Origin: Mycobacterium basiliense
GTDB lineage: Bacteria > Actinomycetota > Actinomycetes > Mycobacteriales > Mycobacteriaceae
DNA length: 64,000 nucleotides
Reading direction: 5' to 3'
Assembly: GCF_900292015.1 (NCBI RefSeq)
Contig: NZ_LR130759.1
Location: 2,046,001 to 2,110,000 of the forward strand
In this document: positions 8,769-16,947 of the stretch, piece by piece
Position numbering within the stretch: the stretch's first letter is position 1
Layout: the number at the start of each line of letters is the position of its first letter
Position numbers and translations under genes: made by a program
The notes under the pieces: generated by a model
What the model was told of the DNA's origin: nothing
Databases searched by the model: none
The model's input: only the letters and a program-made list of their open reading frames with translations

Positions 8769-9402
8769 ATGCGCACCGTGGCGGTAGTGCTTAATCTGCC
8801 GGTCAGCGTGGCGATGCTACTCACATCATGCAACCGGCCAGCTAATGATGCCTTCATCCCCAGCGAGCCGGAAACGCGGGGCAGGGTGTCAGATGGGCAG
8901 TTCGGCCCGCTGGACGACCATCAGCGGGTAGCCAACCCGGTGGATCCGGATCCGCGCGTGGGCGCAATCCTTCCTCGACGATGGCCCGATCCACGTATGC
9001 ACCGGTTCGGTGGTGCATTCTGCGGGCGGCGACCTGGTTGTGACCGCCGCACATTGCCTGCCGGGCGGCGATACGCAGGCGTTTTTCGTCCCTGGTCTGT
9101 CCGGGGACGACACGCCGTCTGGCAGGTGGCAGGTTGACCAGGTCTATTTCGATGCACGCTGGATCGCCAGCATGGATCCGTGGGCCGATTACGCGATCGC
9201 ACGGGTGAGCGGCGACGGACCGGTGGCGGCACAGGTCGGCCCCGCGTGGTCGTTGGGCGTTGCGCCTGCCGCGGGCACCCGTGTGACCGTAGCCGGCTAC
9301 CCGGCCGGCGTGGGCGGCCGGCCCATCGCCTGTGCGGGCCACACCGGTGTTGCCGCGGGCGGCTTTCCATCGTTGGCATGTGACGGACTGGTTGAGGGCT
9401 AG
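8769..9402 (+). pseudogene. Broken trypsin-like (S1) secreted serine protease gene
   Basis: The ATG at 8769 starts a lipoprotein-like signal (SVAMLLTSC) and runs to about 8940. The homologous reading then moves to another frame, where WAQSFLDDGPIHVCTGSVV leads into VTAAHC, the catalytic-His motif of trypsin-like proteases, at about 9044-9061. The Asp motif DYAIARV follows. The frame ends at 9402 right after LACDGLVEG, just before the expected GTSGSP segment, so the catalytic Ser is missing. A frameshift plus 3' truncation argue for a pseudogene. It lies between Rv2714- and sthA-like genes, where no such gene is recalled in H37Rv. Confidence 0.75.
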
Positions 9403-9413
9403 GACATCTGCGA

Positions 9414-10820
9414 TCAGCGACGGAACTGGTTGAGTGCGCGCATCTTGTTCATCACGTCCAGCGCCGCGTTCTTGTATGCCTCCGAGAATGTGGGGTAGTT
9501 GAAGACGGCGTCTACCAAATATTCCACCGTGCCACCACACCCCATGACGGCCTGTCCGATGTGGACCATCTCGGTGGCGCTGGTGCCGAAGATGTGCACA
9601 CCGAGCAGGGTGAGGTCCTCGGTTGACACCAGCAGTTTGAGCATGCCGTACGAGTCGCCGGCGATCTGGCCCCGGGCCAGCTCGCGGTACCGCGCCACGC
9701 CGACTTCGTACGGAATGGCGTTTTTGGTCAGTTCGACTTCGGTCGCGCCCACATAGGACACCTCGGGTATCGAGTAAATGCCGATCGGCTGCAATTCGGT
9801 GATGCCGTCGGTCGGTTCGCCGAATGCGTGGTAGGCGGCCAGTCGGCCCTGTTCCATGGATGTCGCCGCCAGGGCGGGGAAGCCAATAACATCGCCAACG
9901 GCGTAGATGTGCTCCACCTTGGTCTTGAACTTTTCGTCGACCCAGATCCGTCCCCGGCCCTCGACCTCCAGGCCGGCGTTGTGCAGGTCGAGGTGGTCGG
10001 TTTGGCCCTGGCGTCCCGCGGAGTACATCACCGTCTCGGCGGGGATCTGTTTGCCGCTGGCCAGCGTGGTCACCGTGCCCGCCGAGCCGACGTCGACCGC
10101 GGTGACTTCCTCGCTGAACCGGAACGTCACGGCCAGGTCGCGCAGATGGAACTTCAGCGCTTCGACGACTTCGGGGTCGCAGAAGTCCAGCATGTTGTCC
10201 CGCTTTTCCACCACGGTCACCTTGGTGCCCAACGCGGCGAACATCGAGGCGTACTCGATCCCGATCACCCCGGCACCGACCACCACCATCGAGGACGGTA
10301 GTGATTTGAGGTCCAGGATTCCATCGGAGTCGAGCACCCGATCTTCGTCGAACTCGACCCCGGACGGCCGTGCTGGCCTGGTACCGGTGGCGATGACGAT
10401 GTAATCGCCTGTGACAGTGGTCTTTTCCCGATGCGACTGGTCCTCGACCATGATGGTGTGCGGATCGATGAACCGGCCGTGGCCCACCAGCAGGTCGACG
10501 CGGTTGCGCATCAGCTGGTTGCGCACCACGTCGACTTCCTTGCCGATTACGTGCTGAGTTCGTGCCAGCAGGTCGGCGGGGGTGATCCGGTCCTTGACCC
10601 GATAGCTCGCCCCATAGAGTTCGCGCTGGTTCATGCCGGTGAGGTAGAGCACCGCCTCGCGCAACGTCTTTGACGGGATGGTGCCCGTATTGACGCAGAC
10701 CCCACCCAGCATTCGGCCACGTTCGATGATGGCGACGGACTTACCCAATTTGGCCGAGGCGATGGCGGCCTTCTGGCCGCCAGGCCCAGAACCGAGAACC
10801 ACCATGTCGTACTCGCGCAT
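9414..10820 (-). CDS. sthA: Soluble pyridine nucleotide transhydrogenase
   Basis: FAD-dependent NAD(P) transhydrogenase of the disulfide reductase superfamily, which balances NADPH and NADH pools in the cytoplasm. It is 468 aa from the ATG at 10820 (MREYD), matching H37Rv SthA; an ATG nine bases upstream is possible. The FAD-binding motif [19 protein letters not shown] opens the protein. The active-site region is [17 protein letters not shown], where the second redox Cys is Thr as in SthA, not CxxxxC. An NAD(P)-binding motif follows ([15 protein letters not shown]), and the dimerisation domain ends it. Confidence 0.96.
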   Translation of the reverse strand: MREYDMVVLGSGPGGQKAAIASAKLGKSVAIIERGRMLGGVCVNTGTIPSKTLREAVLYLTGMNQRELYGASYRVKDRITPADLLARTQHVIGKEVDVVRNQLMRNRVDLLVGHGRFIDPHTIMVEDQSHREKTTVTGDYIVIATGTRPARPSGVEFDEDRVLDSDGILDLKSLPSSMVVVGAGVIGIEYASMFAALGTKVTVVEKRDNMLDFCDPEVVEALKFHLRDLAVTFRFSEEVTAVDVGSAGTVTTLASGKQIPAETVMYSAGRQGQTDHLDLHNAGLEVEGRGRIWVDEKFKTKVEHIYAVGDVIGFPALAATSMEQGRLAAYHAFGEPTDGITELQPIGIYSIPEVSYVGATEVELTKNAIPYEVGVARYRELARGQIAGDSYGMLKLLVSTEDLTLLGVHIFGTSATEMVHIGQAVMGCGGTVEYLVDAVFNYPTFSEAYKNAALDVMNKMRALNQFRR

Positions 10821-10933
10821 CGACCCCATGGAATAGACAGTAGAACGCACAGTGTGGAGTTCGTCCACAGGAGGGCGACTCAGCGGCGTGAATGCGCACC
10901 AGTTGACGGTGTAGGTCAGCAGCGTTGAGGCTT

Positions 10934-12001
10934 ATGACCAAGCATCGAGCTGACTTTGAACTCAATCGCCCAGCAGCGCTGATCGCCGCACTTCCCGCCA
11001 TCCTCGGCTTCGTGCCGGAAAGATCTCTGGTCCTGGTGACATTGGACGACGGAGAACTTGGGTCGGTCATGCGCGCCGACCTGACCGAGGAGCTTGCCGA
11101 ACGGGTTGAGCACCTCGCCGAGCTCGCCGCTGCGGCGGCTCCCGCGGCCGCGATCGCGATCATCATCGACACGAGCGGAGCCCAATGTCCCGGATGCAAC
11201 GAAAACTATCTGCGGCTGTGCGATGCGCTCAACGAGGCCCTTGCGCGGCGCGACGTTGTGCTCCTGGCTGCGCATGTGGTGGACCGGATCGCCGCGGGAG
11301 GCCGCTGGCATTGTGTCGACGGCTGCGGCTCCGGCGGCGTGATCGATGACCCGGGGGCATCCCCGTTGGCAGTTGCGGCCGTGCTGGACGGACGGCGACT
11401 CTATCCGCGGCGTGCCGATCTGCAGGCCGTCGTCGCGGTCGACGACTCGGAGCGGGCGGTTGCGTTAGGCCCCCAGCTAACGCAACAGGCGGCCCAGCGG
11501 GAAGCCGCACATCGTGCTGACCCTTCGAGCTGTAGACGTCGGGATGTGGAAAACGCGATAGCAGTCGCCGCCCGACTCGCCGACGGGCAGCCGCTGTCCG
11601 ATCGGGAGTTGGTGCAGCTGGGGTGCGCGCTGACCGACGTCGAGGTGCGCGACACCCTCTATGCCCTTGCCGTCGGTGAGAACGCCGGCCAGGCAGAGTC
11701 GTTGTGGGCGGTCCTGGCACGTGCGCTCCCGGAGCCGTGGCGGGTGGAGGCGCTGGTGTTGCTTGCCTTCAGCGCGTATGCCCGCGGCGATGGGCCACTG
11801 GCCGGGGTGTCGCTGGAGGCCGCGCTTCGCGCCGCTCCGGGCCATCGGATGGCGGGCATGCTGGATTCCGCGTTGCAGTCAGGGCTGCGCCCGGAGCACA
11901 TCCGTGAACTCGCGGGCACCGGCTACCAGCTGGCGAGGCGGCTCGGCGTGCGGTTGCCGGCGCAACGGGGCTTTGGCCCTTCGGGGCAATGCGCGGGGTA
12001 G
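10934..12001 (+). CDS. DUF4192 protein (Rv2712c-like)
   Basis: 355 aa from the ATG at 10934, preceded by TTGAGG; a TTG at 10925 would add three residues but lacks its own ribosome site. DUF4192 proteins are actinobacterial, soluble and uncharacterised. The opening RPAALIAALPAILGFVPERSLVL is the family hallmark; Cys pairs in CPGCNE and a repeat-like alpha-helical second half follow. It is divergent from sthA and its stop lies one base before the ideR stop. No function can be assigned. Confidence 0.88.
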   Translation: MTKHRADFELNRPAALIAALPAILGFVPERSLVLVTLDDGELGSVMRADLTEELAERVEHLAELAAAAAPAAAIAIIIDTSGAQCPGCNENYLRLCDALNEALARRDVVLLAAHVVDRIAAGGRWHCVDGCGSGGVIDDPGASPLAVAAVLDGRRLYPRRADLQAVVAVDDSERAVALGPQLTQQAAQREAAHRADPSSCRRRDVENAIAVAARLADGQPLSDRELVQLGCALTDVEVRDTLYALAVGENAGQAESLWAVLARALPEPWRVEALVLLAFSAYARGDGPLAGVSLEAALRAAPGHRMAGMLDSALQSGLRPEHIRELAGTGYQLARRLGVRLPAQRGFGPSGQCAG

Positions 12002-12002
12002 A

Positions 12003-12695
12003 TCAGACCTTCTCGACCTTGACGGCATGGGCCATCGCGTGCGTCAGGGTGACGTTCTCGTGGCCTGGGATGAGGATGGTGACCCCATCTCCCGGGCTGG
12101 TTTCGACAGTCACGCGGGCATTGGGCACAACGCCGGCGTCTTTGAGGCGCGTGATCAAATCGATGTCACCCTGAACGTGCTCGGTGAGCTGGCGAACGAC
12201 GACGGCCACCGGGGATCCCGCGGGCAATTCCGTGAGGCGCACCAGGTTGGCATCGTCGGCACCGGATTTCGGGCCCACCCCTAGATCGAGCAAACCCGGA
12301 ATCGGGTTGCCGAATGGCGAGGTGGTCGGGTTGTTGAGCACTTTGACCAGCCGGCGCTCGACATCCTCGCTCATCACGTGCTCCCAGCGGCACGCCTCGG
12401 CGTGTACTTCTTCCCACGGCAGGCCGATGACGTCGACGAGTAGGCGTTCGGCGAGCCGGTGCTTGCGCATCACGGCAATCGCTAGCGCGCGGCCTTTGTC
12501 GGTGAGTTCGAGGTGGCGATCACCGGCGACGCGCAGCAACCCATCGCGCTCCATCCGGGATACGGTCTGGCTGACGGTGGGACCGCTCTGGTCGAGTCGC
12601 TCGGCAATTCGGGCGCGCAGGGGCGTGACGCCCTCTTCCTCGAGGTCGTAGATCGTCCGCAGGTACATCTCGGTGGTATCAACCAAGTCGTTCAT
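12003..12695 (-). CDS. ideR: Iron-dependent repressor IdeR
   Basis: DtxR-family Fe(II)-sensing regulator controlling iron uptake and storage genes, 230 aa as in M. tuberculosis. Residues 1-70 form the winged helix domain (MYLRTIYDLEEEGVTPLRARIAERL...GPTVSQTVSRMERDGLL). The metal-binding and dimerisation region includes HRLAERLLVDVIGLPWEEVHAEACRWEHVMSEDVE with the expected His, Glu and Cys ligands and Met10. The SH3-like third domain ends VKVEKV. It lies downstream of sigB on the same strand, with a strong hairpin between them. Confidence 0.97.
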   Translation of the reverse strand: MNDLVDTTEMYLRTIYDLEEEGVTPLRARIAERLDQSGPTVSQTVSRMERDGLLRVAGDRHLELTDKGRALAIAVMRKHRLAERLLVDVIGLPWEEVHAEACRWEHVMSEDVERRLVKVLNNPTTSPFGNPIPGLLDLGVGPKSGADDANLVRLTELPAGSPVAVVVRQLTEHVQGDIDLITRLKDAGVVPNARVTVETSPGDGVTILIPGHENVTLTHAMAHAVKVEKV

Positions 12696-12773
12696 TCAGC
12701 ATCCTCCGTTGCCGCCGAGTCTACTTGGCCAGCTGCCTACGTGGTTCTCCAAAACACCCCACTGCAGCAGTAT

Positions 12774-12796
12774 GCCCGCCGCGCAGCGCGGCGGGC
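12774..12796 (-). terminator. Hairpin terminator after sigB
   Basis: The perfect stem GCCCGCCGCG / CGCGGCGGGC (12774-12783 and 12787-12796) closes on a CAG loop and extends by one more T-A pair. It starts about 40 bp after the sigB stop and precedes ideR. No U-tract follows in the sigB sense, which fits the U-less hairpin type proposed for mycobacteria. Termination is inferred. Confidence 0.6.
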
Positions 12797-12837
12797 ACAC
12801 CGTCTAGCACCTAGCTTCTCAGAGGTGGGGCCGCACC

Positions 12838-13809
12838 TCAACTGGCGTATGACCGCAGCCGATCGGCGCGTTCGCCGTGGCGCAGCTTGCACATCACGTC
12901 ACGCTCGATCTGGCGCACCCGTTCGCGGGAGAGGCCGAACAGCTTGCCGATCTGATCGAGGGTGCGTGGCTGGCCGTCGTCCAGGCCGAAACGCAGCCGG
13001 ATCACCTGGTGTTCACGTTCGTCCAGGGTGGCGAGCACGCTACGGATATCGGTGTGCAGAAGTTCGGCGATGACCGCGTTCTCCGCCGACATTGCTTCGG
13101 CGTCCTCGATGAAATCACCCAATGGGGCTTCCTCTTCTGAACCAACCGGCATATCCAGGCTTACCGGGTCACGGCTGTGCTCAAGCAGGTCATTGATCTT
13201 CTCGACGGGAATGCCGGATTCGTTGGCCAGTTCCTCGTCGGTGGCTTCACGACCCAGATTCTGATGCATCTCTCGTTTGATCCGGGCCAGTTTGTTGACC
13301 TGTTCAACCAAATGAACCGGCAGCCGGATGGTGCGGCTCTGGTCGGCCATGCCGCGGGTGATGGCTTGGCGGATCCACCAGGTGGCGTACGTGGAGAACT
13401 TGAATCCCTTTGTGTAGTCGAACTTTTCCATCGCGCGGATCAGGCCCAGGTTGCCCTCTTGGATGAGATCCAGGAGCGGCATGCCGCGTCCGGTGTACCG
13501 CTTGGCCAGCGACACCACCAGTCGCAGGTTGGCCTCCAACAAGTGGCGACGTGCCTCCGCGCCATCGCGTACCACGGCGGCGAGTTCCCGTTTCCGGTTC
13601 TCGCCGAGGCGCTTACGGGTCTCCAATAGATGCTCGGCATACAGCCCCGCTTCGATTCGCTTGGCCAGTTCTACCTCGCCCGCGGCGTTGAGCAATGCCG
13701 TCTTGCCGATGCCGTTGAGATATACGCGCACCAAGTCCGCGGCAGGGCTTTGAGCATCCAGATCACTGTCAACCCGGCTTGTGGTGGCCCTTGTGGTTAC
13801 GTTGGCCAT
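12838..13809 (-). CDS. sigB: Primary-like RNA polymerase sigma factor SigB
   Basis: Group 2 sigma-70 factor for stationary-phase and stress transcription, 323 aa, the M. tuberculosis length. The start at 13809 ([12 protein letters not shown]) has GGGAGGG a few bases upstream; the extension to 13854 is not family-like. Region 2 holds the -10 recognition helix ([17 protein letters not shown]), and region 4 the -35 helix-turn-helix ([19 protein letters not shown]). An ECF-type promoter lies directly upstream. Confidence 0.97.
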   Translation of the reverse strand: MANVTTRATTSRVDSDLDAQSPAADLVRVYLNGIGKTALLNAAGEVELAKRIEAGLYAEHLLETRKRLGENRKRELAAVVRDGAEARRHLLEANLRLVVSLAKRYTGRGMPLLDLIQEGNLGLIRAMEKFDYTKGFKFSTYATWWIRQAITRGMADQSRTIRLPVHLVEQVNKLARIKREMHQNLGREATDEELANESGIPVEKINDLLEHSRDPVSLDMPVGSEEEAPLGDFIEDAEAMSAENAVIAELLHTDIRSVLATLDEREHQVIRLRFGLDDGQPRTLDQIGKLFGLSRERVRQIERDVMCKLRHGERADRLRSYAS

Positions 13810-13844
13810 AACGCCCTCCCGATCGGCTTGTGCTGTCATGAGGT

Positions 13845-13873
13845 CTAACGACAATCCCGATTGCAGAGTTCCC
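13845..13873 (-). promoter_or_regulatory. SigE/SigH-type ECF promoter of sigB
   Basis: In the sigB sense the -35 element GGGAAC (13873-13868) is followed after 17 bp by CGTTAG (13850-13845), matching the mycobacterial SigE/SigH/SigL consensus GGGAAC-N16/17-CGTT. The predicted start site is about 30 bp before the sigB ATG. The same arrangement controls sigB in M. tuberculosis, placing SigB under cell-envelope and oxidative stress sigma factors. Confidence 0.85.
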
Positions 13874-13958
13874 GGGAGCGCGCCATCTCACACCCCGTGA
13901 CGTGCAGAAATGTGCCGATGACCTGAGAATGTCCTGAGAAGTGCGCCGCAGCACCGGC

Positions 13959-14381
13959 TTAGTCGGAACCCGGCCACCCGCGATCGTCCACGTTCCGGGA
14001 GTTGGGTTGCGGTGCCGAGTCCGGTCGGGCCGGCAGCGCCGGCCGCTCAGCGGTCGGGAACAGCGGGGTGCGCCGGCGGGCGTTGTCGAATCGTCGGGGC
14101 TCATCCGGGCTACGGGGTGGTCGGTCATTCGCGATGAGCACCGCCATCCACGGCAGCGGCACCGACACCGCCACGATCAGTAGCGAGATCAGGCCGTTGT
14201 GCCAGATGCCGTAGGCGACGGCGGCGAGGATGAGTGCGGGGATTCGAAACGCCATTAGCGTCAGGTACTTGCGCACCCGGGCGCGATGTTGCACCTCGTA
14301 GGAAGGCGCCGCTCCGGTGATCAGTACCGGGCGACCCGTTTCGTCGAAGTCGTCGAAACTCGGCTCCGAGTCTCGCTTCAT
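13959..14381 (-). CDS. DUF3099 membrane protein (Rv2709-like)
   Basis: 140 aa from the ATG at 14381 (MKRDSEPSFDDFDETG); an adjacent ATG at 14384 is equally readable. The DUF3099 segment includes RPVLITGAAPSYEVQHRARVRKYL, followed by two TM helices (MAFRIPALILAAVAYGIW, LISLLIVAVSVPLPWMAVLI). The C-terminal tail is Pro/Arg-rich. The function of the family is unknown; it is conserved beside sigB in mycobacteria. Divergent from the DUF3039 gene, with 54 bp between the starts. Confidence 0.87.
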   Translation of the reverse strand: MKRDSEPSFDDFDETGRPVLITGAAPSYEVQHRARVRKYLTLMAFRIPALILAAVAYGIWHNGLISLLIVAVSVPLPWMAVLIANDRPPRSPDEPRRFDNARRRTPLFPTAERPALPARPDSAPQPNSRNVDDRGWPGSD

Positions 14382-14435
14382 CATTCCACTCTTGCACATC
14401 CAGCCGATTCCGGCAGGAGGCGGTCAGGAGGCACA

Positions 14436-14684
14436 ATGTCAGCTATGGAGACGCAGACGATCGAACGCACCGATACCGAAGAACGCGTCGACGACGGCAC
14501 CGGCAGCGATACCCCTAAGTACTTTCACTACGTCAAGAAAGACAAGATCGCCGAGAGTGCAGTCATGGGCAGCCACGTGGTGGCGCTGTGCGGTGAGGTC
14601 TTTCCCGTCACCCGCGCGGCCAAGCCCGGTTCGCCGGTGTGCCCGGACTGCAAACAGATCTACGAGCGGCTAAAGCGGGACTGA
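14436..14684 (+). CDS. DUF3039 small zinc-ribbon-like protein (Rv2708c-like)
   Basis: 82 aa, identical in length to Rv2708c. The ATG at 14436 is preceded by CAGGAGG. The first 25 residues are acidic and polar; the core is KYFHYVKKDKIAESAVMG. Cys residues in ALCGE and CPDCK could bind one metal ion. No known function. The stop abuts the stop of the convergent YihY gene. Confidence 0.88.
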   Translation: MSAMETQTIERTDTEERVDDGTGSDTPKYFHYVKKDKIAESAVMGSHVVALCGEVFPVTRAAKPGSPVCPDCKQIYERLKRD

Positions 14685-15662
14685 TCAGGACGGGGGGTCG
14701 ACCGCCGGCGCCTCAGCCTGAGACGACGCTGAATCGGCCGTTCCGGTGATGGCGGCGGTGCGTGCCTTTAGCCAGGTGCGCAGCCGGTGAGTATGTGTGG
14801 CCGGCGCCGGCCATTCCTCTTGGATGGAGGCATTGAGTTCGGCGCCGATCATGACCGCAAATCCACCGAAGAACGCGAACAACAAGAACGCGATCGGGGT
14901 GGACAGCGCGCCGTAGGTGTAGCCGGTGCTGGTGATCCACCCCAGGTAGAACCGCAGGCCTAACGTGGCGATCAGAAACACCACCATGGCCAGTACGGCT
15001 CCCAGTATTAGCCGATGAGTGGGCAGCGGTACCGGCAGCGCGACACGGTAGAGGATGATCACCCCGACCGTCAGCCCGACGATCAGCGCCGGGTAGTAGC
15101 CGTAGTGCAAGAGATTGGCGAGATTGTCCGGGATGTGTTCGCTAACCTTCCGCGGTCCCACCACCGCTACCGGCGCCATCGCCACGACGAACACCAGCAT
15201 TACGACGTAGAGAAACAGGGCGAAGAACCGTTGCCGCACCGGGTGGCGCAGCGGAGTCTGGTCGTGCGCCGCGACCACTGCGTCGACGTATGACGAGATT
15301 GCCGACGATCCCGCCCATAGCGAGATCAAAAAACCCACCGAGACCACCTCACCGCGGGCGTTGGCGGTGATATCGCGAATGGTGGGTTCGATAATCTCGT
15401 TGACCACGCTGGGGGAGAAGAAGCGGTGGGTCGCGGAGATTATGGTTTTTTCAATCGCGGGTAGCGTGTCCTGGCCGAAAAGCGGTGCCACGTAGGCCAG
15501 GCTGCCCAGCATTCCCAACATCAGCGGCGGCAGCGACAGCGCCGACCAAAAGCCCGCCTGTGCCGATTCCGAGAAGATCGAGTCGTCCCAGCTCTTGGAG
15601 AGGGTTCTCAAACTGATGCGCCAGATGTGATGGCGGGACGGCGTGCGGACTTCGTCGCTCAT
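14685..15662 (-). CDS. YihY/BrkB-family membrane protein (Rv2707-like)
   Basis: 325 aa, like Rv2707. It belongs to the YihY/virulence factor BrkB family of multi-spanning inner-membrane proteins. About six hydrophobic helices are visible, including FWSALSLPPLMLGMLGSLAYV, GEVVSVGFLISLWAGSSAIS and FALFLYVVMLVFVVAMAPVAVV. The family motif WAGSSAISSYVDAV is present. Despite older labels, these proteins are not ribonuclease BN. The C-terminal ~40 residues are cytoplasmic and Ala/Pro-rich. Confidence 0.9.
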   Translation of the reverse strand: MSDEVRTPSRHHIWRISLRTLSKSWDDSIFSESAQAGFWSALSLPPLMLGMLGSLAYVAPLFGQDTLPAIEKTIISATHRFFSPSVVNEIIEPTIRDITANARGEVVSVGFLISLWAGSSAISSYVDAVVAAHDQTPLRHPVRQRFFALFLYVVMLVFVVAMAPVAVVGPRKVSEHIPDNLANLLHYGYYPALIVGLTVGVIILYRVALPVPLPTHRLILGAVLAMVVFLIATLGLRFYLGWITSTGYTYGALSTPIAFLLFAFFGGFAVMIGAELNASIQEEWPAPATHTHRLRTWLKARTAAITGTADSASSQAEAPAVDPPS

Positions 15663-15727
15663 ACCAGTCCAGCATTACCGAAGACCGCTCGGCCTGCCGA
15701 CATTGGCCCCGGGCGAGTTCGGCGCAT

Positions 15728-15913
15728 CTACTGGTCGCTGACCTCCAGCACGGCGGCCAATTCGATGAGCTTGGCCTCGTGCTCGTTGGCGTGATGCTGA
15801 CAGAAGAGAAGTTCGGCTCCGGAGGGCAGCTTGGCGCGCACCCGGGCCGCTGCTCCGCAGCGGTCGCAGCGGTCCGCTCTAGTCAGTTCGGGACTGGTCA
15901 GAGTTGCGTTCAT
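15728..15913 (-). CDS. Small Cys/His-rich protein (DUF7455-like)
   Basis: 61 aa: MNATLTSPEL, then RCDRCGAAARVRAKLPSGAELLFCQHHANEH. The CxxC plus CxHH arrangement suggests a single zinc-binding knuckle. Short proteins of exactly this pattern are widespread in actinobacteria. H37Rv annotates an opposite-strand ORF (Rv2706c) around here, but this frame has the conserved protein. Function unknown; it could bind nucleic acid or act as a transcription accessory factor. Confidence 0.78.
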   Translation of the reverse strand: MNATLTSPELTRADRCDRCGAAARVRAKLPSGAELLFCQHHANEHEAKLIELAAVLEVSDQ

Positions 15914-16039
15914 GGCTTCTCCGTTCCTGGCGTAAGTTCACTCTGTCAGACGTATGGGGGTTTCGCCGTGTTCCCCGACCGCTATCAGGTGTGTCGTTTC
16001 TCACGAGTTTTCGGCCTGCGCGTCGGGCAAGCTGACGGT

Positions 16040-16459
16040 ATGCCCTCAACTGGTTCCCCACATGGTTCCGCAACCGGTGATGTGCTGGTGCACATGTGCG
16101 GTGCCGAGGAATGGTCGCGTGCTCGTCACCGCGGCGGCATCCAGCTGCAGGCGGGCGCCCAGTTCATCCATCTGTCCACGCCCGACCAGGTACATCTACC
16201 GGCTAATCGGCTTTTCCGCGGGCGCGCAGACATGGTTCTGCTGCATATCGACCCCGCCGTTCTTGAGTCGCCGGTGCGGTGGGAACCGGGAGTGGCAACG
16301 GATCCGGAGGCGATGCTATTCCCACACCTGTATGGCCCATTGCCGGTGCAGGCAGTGGTCGAGGTGACCGCGTACCGGCCGGGCCCGGACGGCAGCTTCC
16401 CGTCGGGCGCGGGGCTTGAGCGCCCGCCCGGTAACTATCCGCAGGCTGAGTGCACATAG
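16040..16459 (+). CDS. DUF952 protein (Rv2705c-like)
   Basis: 139 aa from the ATG at 16040 (MPSTGSPHGSATGDV); the start is uncertain because no clear ribosome site is seen and the frame is open further upstream. The DUF952 core is clear: LVHMCGAEEWSRARHRGGIQ, then FIHLSTPDQVHLPANRLFRG and LLHIDPAVL, ending FPHLYGPLPVQAVVEV. The conserved FIHLS and PHLYG motifs define the family. No enzymatic role is proven. It overlaps the ridA-like stop by 25 bp in convergent orientation. Confidence 0.85.
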   Translation: MPSTGSPHGSATGDVLVHMCGAEEWSRARHRGGIQLQAGAQFIHLSTPDQVHLPANRLFRGRADMVLLHIDPAVLESPVRWEPGVATDPEAMLFPHLYGPLPVQAVVEVTAYRPGPDGSFPSGAGLERPPGNYPQAECT

Positions 16460-16827
16460 GCCTCGGCTTCGATCTCCACCAACAATTCGGGTGTGATGAG
16501 CGCGGAAACCTCGACCATAGTGGCAACCGGACGGATGTCGCCGAAGACCTGCGCGTGCACCTGGCCGACCTCGCGCCAGCGGGAGATATCGGTCACGTAG
16601 ATGCGGGTTCGAATCACATCGGCAAGGGTGGCGCCCGCCTGCTCCAGTGCGACCTCGATGCGCCGTAATGCGTCTCGCGTCTGAGCCGCGATGTCACCGC
16701 CGGGTCCACTACCGGTAGTCCCGGCCACCGCGACGTGAGGTCCGACGCGCACGGCACGCGAATAGCCAACGGCTGATTCGAATTCAGATCCTGACGAAAT
16801 GGTGGAGCGGCCGGCCGACATGGCCAT
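16435..16827 (-). CDS. RidA/YjgF-family protein (Rv2704-like)
   Basis: 130 aa. RidA-type proteins deaminate reactive enamine/imine intermediates released by PLP enzymes. Visible motifs are GYSRAVRVGPHVAVAGTTGS near the N-terminus, then ALRRIEVALEQAGATLADVIRTRIYVTD with the conserved Arg, and VEVSALITPELLVEIEAEA at the end. The ATG at 16827 is chosen; alternatives are a GTG three bases upstream and an ATG at 16821. Convergent with the DUF952 gene. Confidence 0.9.
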   Translation of the reverse strand: MAMSAGRSTISSGSEFESAVGYSRAVRVGPHVAVAGTTGSGPGGDIAAQTRDALRRIEVALEQAGATLADVIRTRIYVTDISRWREVGQVHAQVFGDIRPVATMVEVSALITPELLVEIEAEAYVHSACG

Positions 16828-16947
16828 CACGGTATGACGTAAACCGGCATGGGCGCAGCTTATTTTCTTGTGCTGCAGCTAAATACCGATTCGGCGGGAC
16901 CTAGCACGGGGTGCAGGCACCACGACGGCGTTTTGCTGCAGCCGTTG

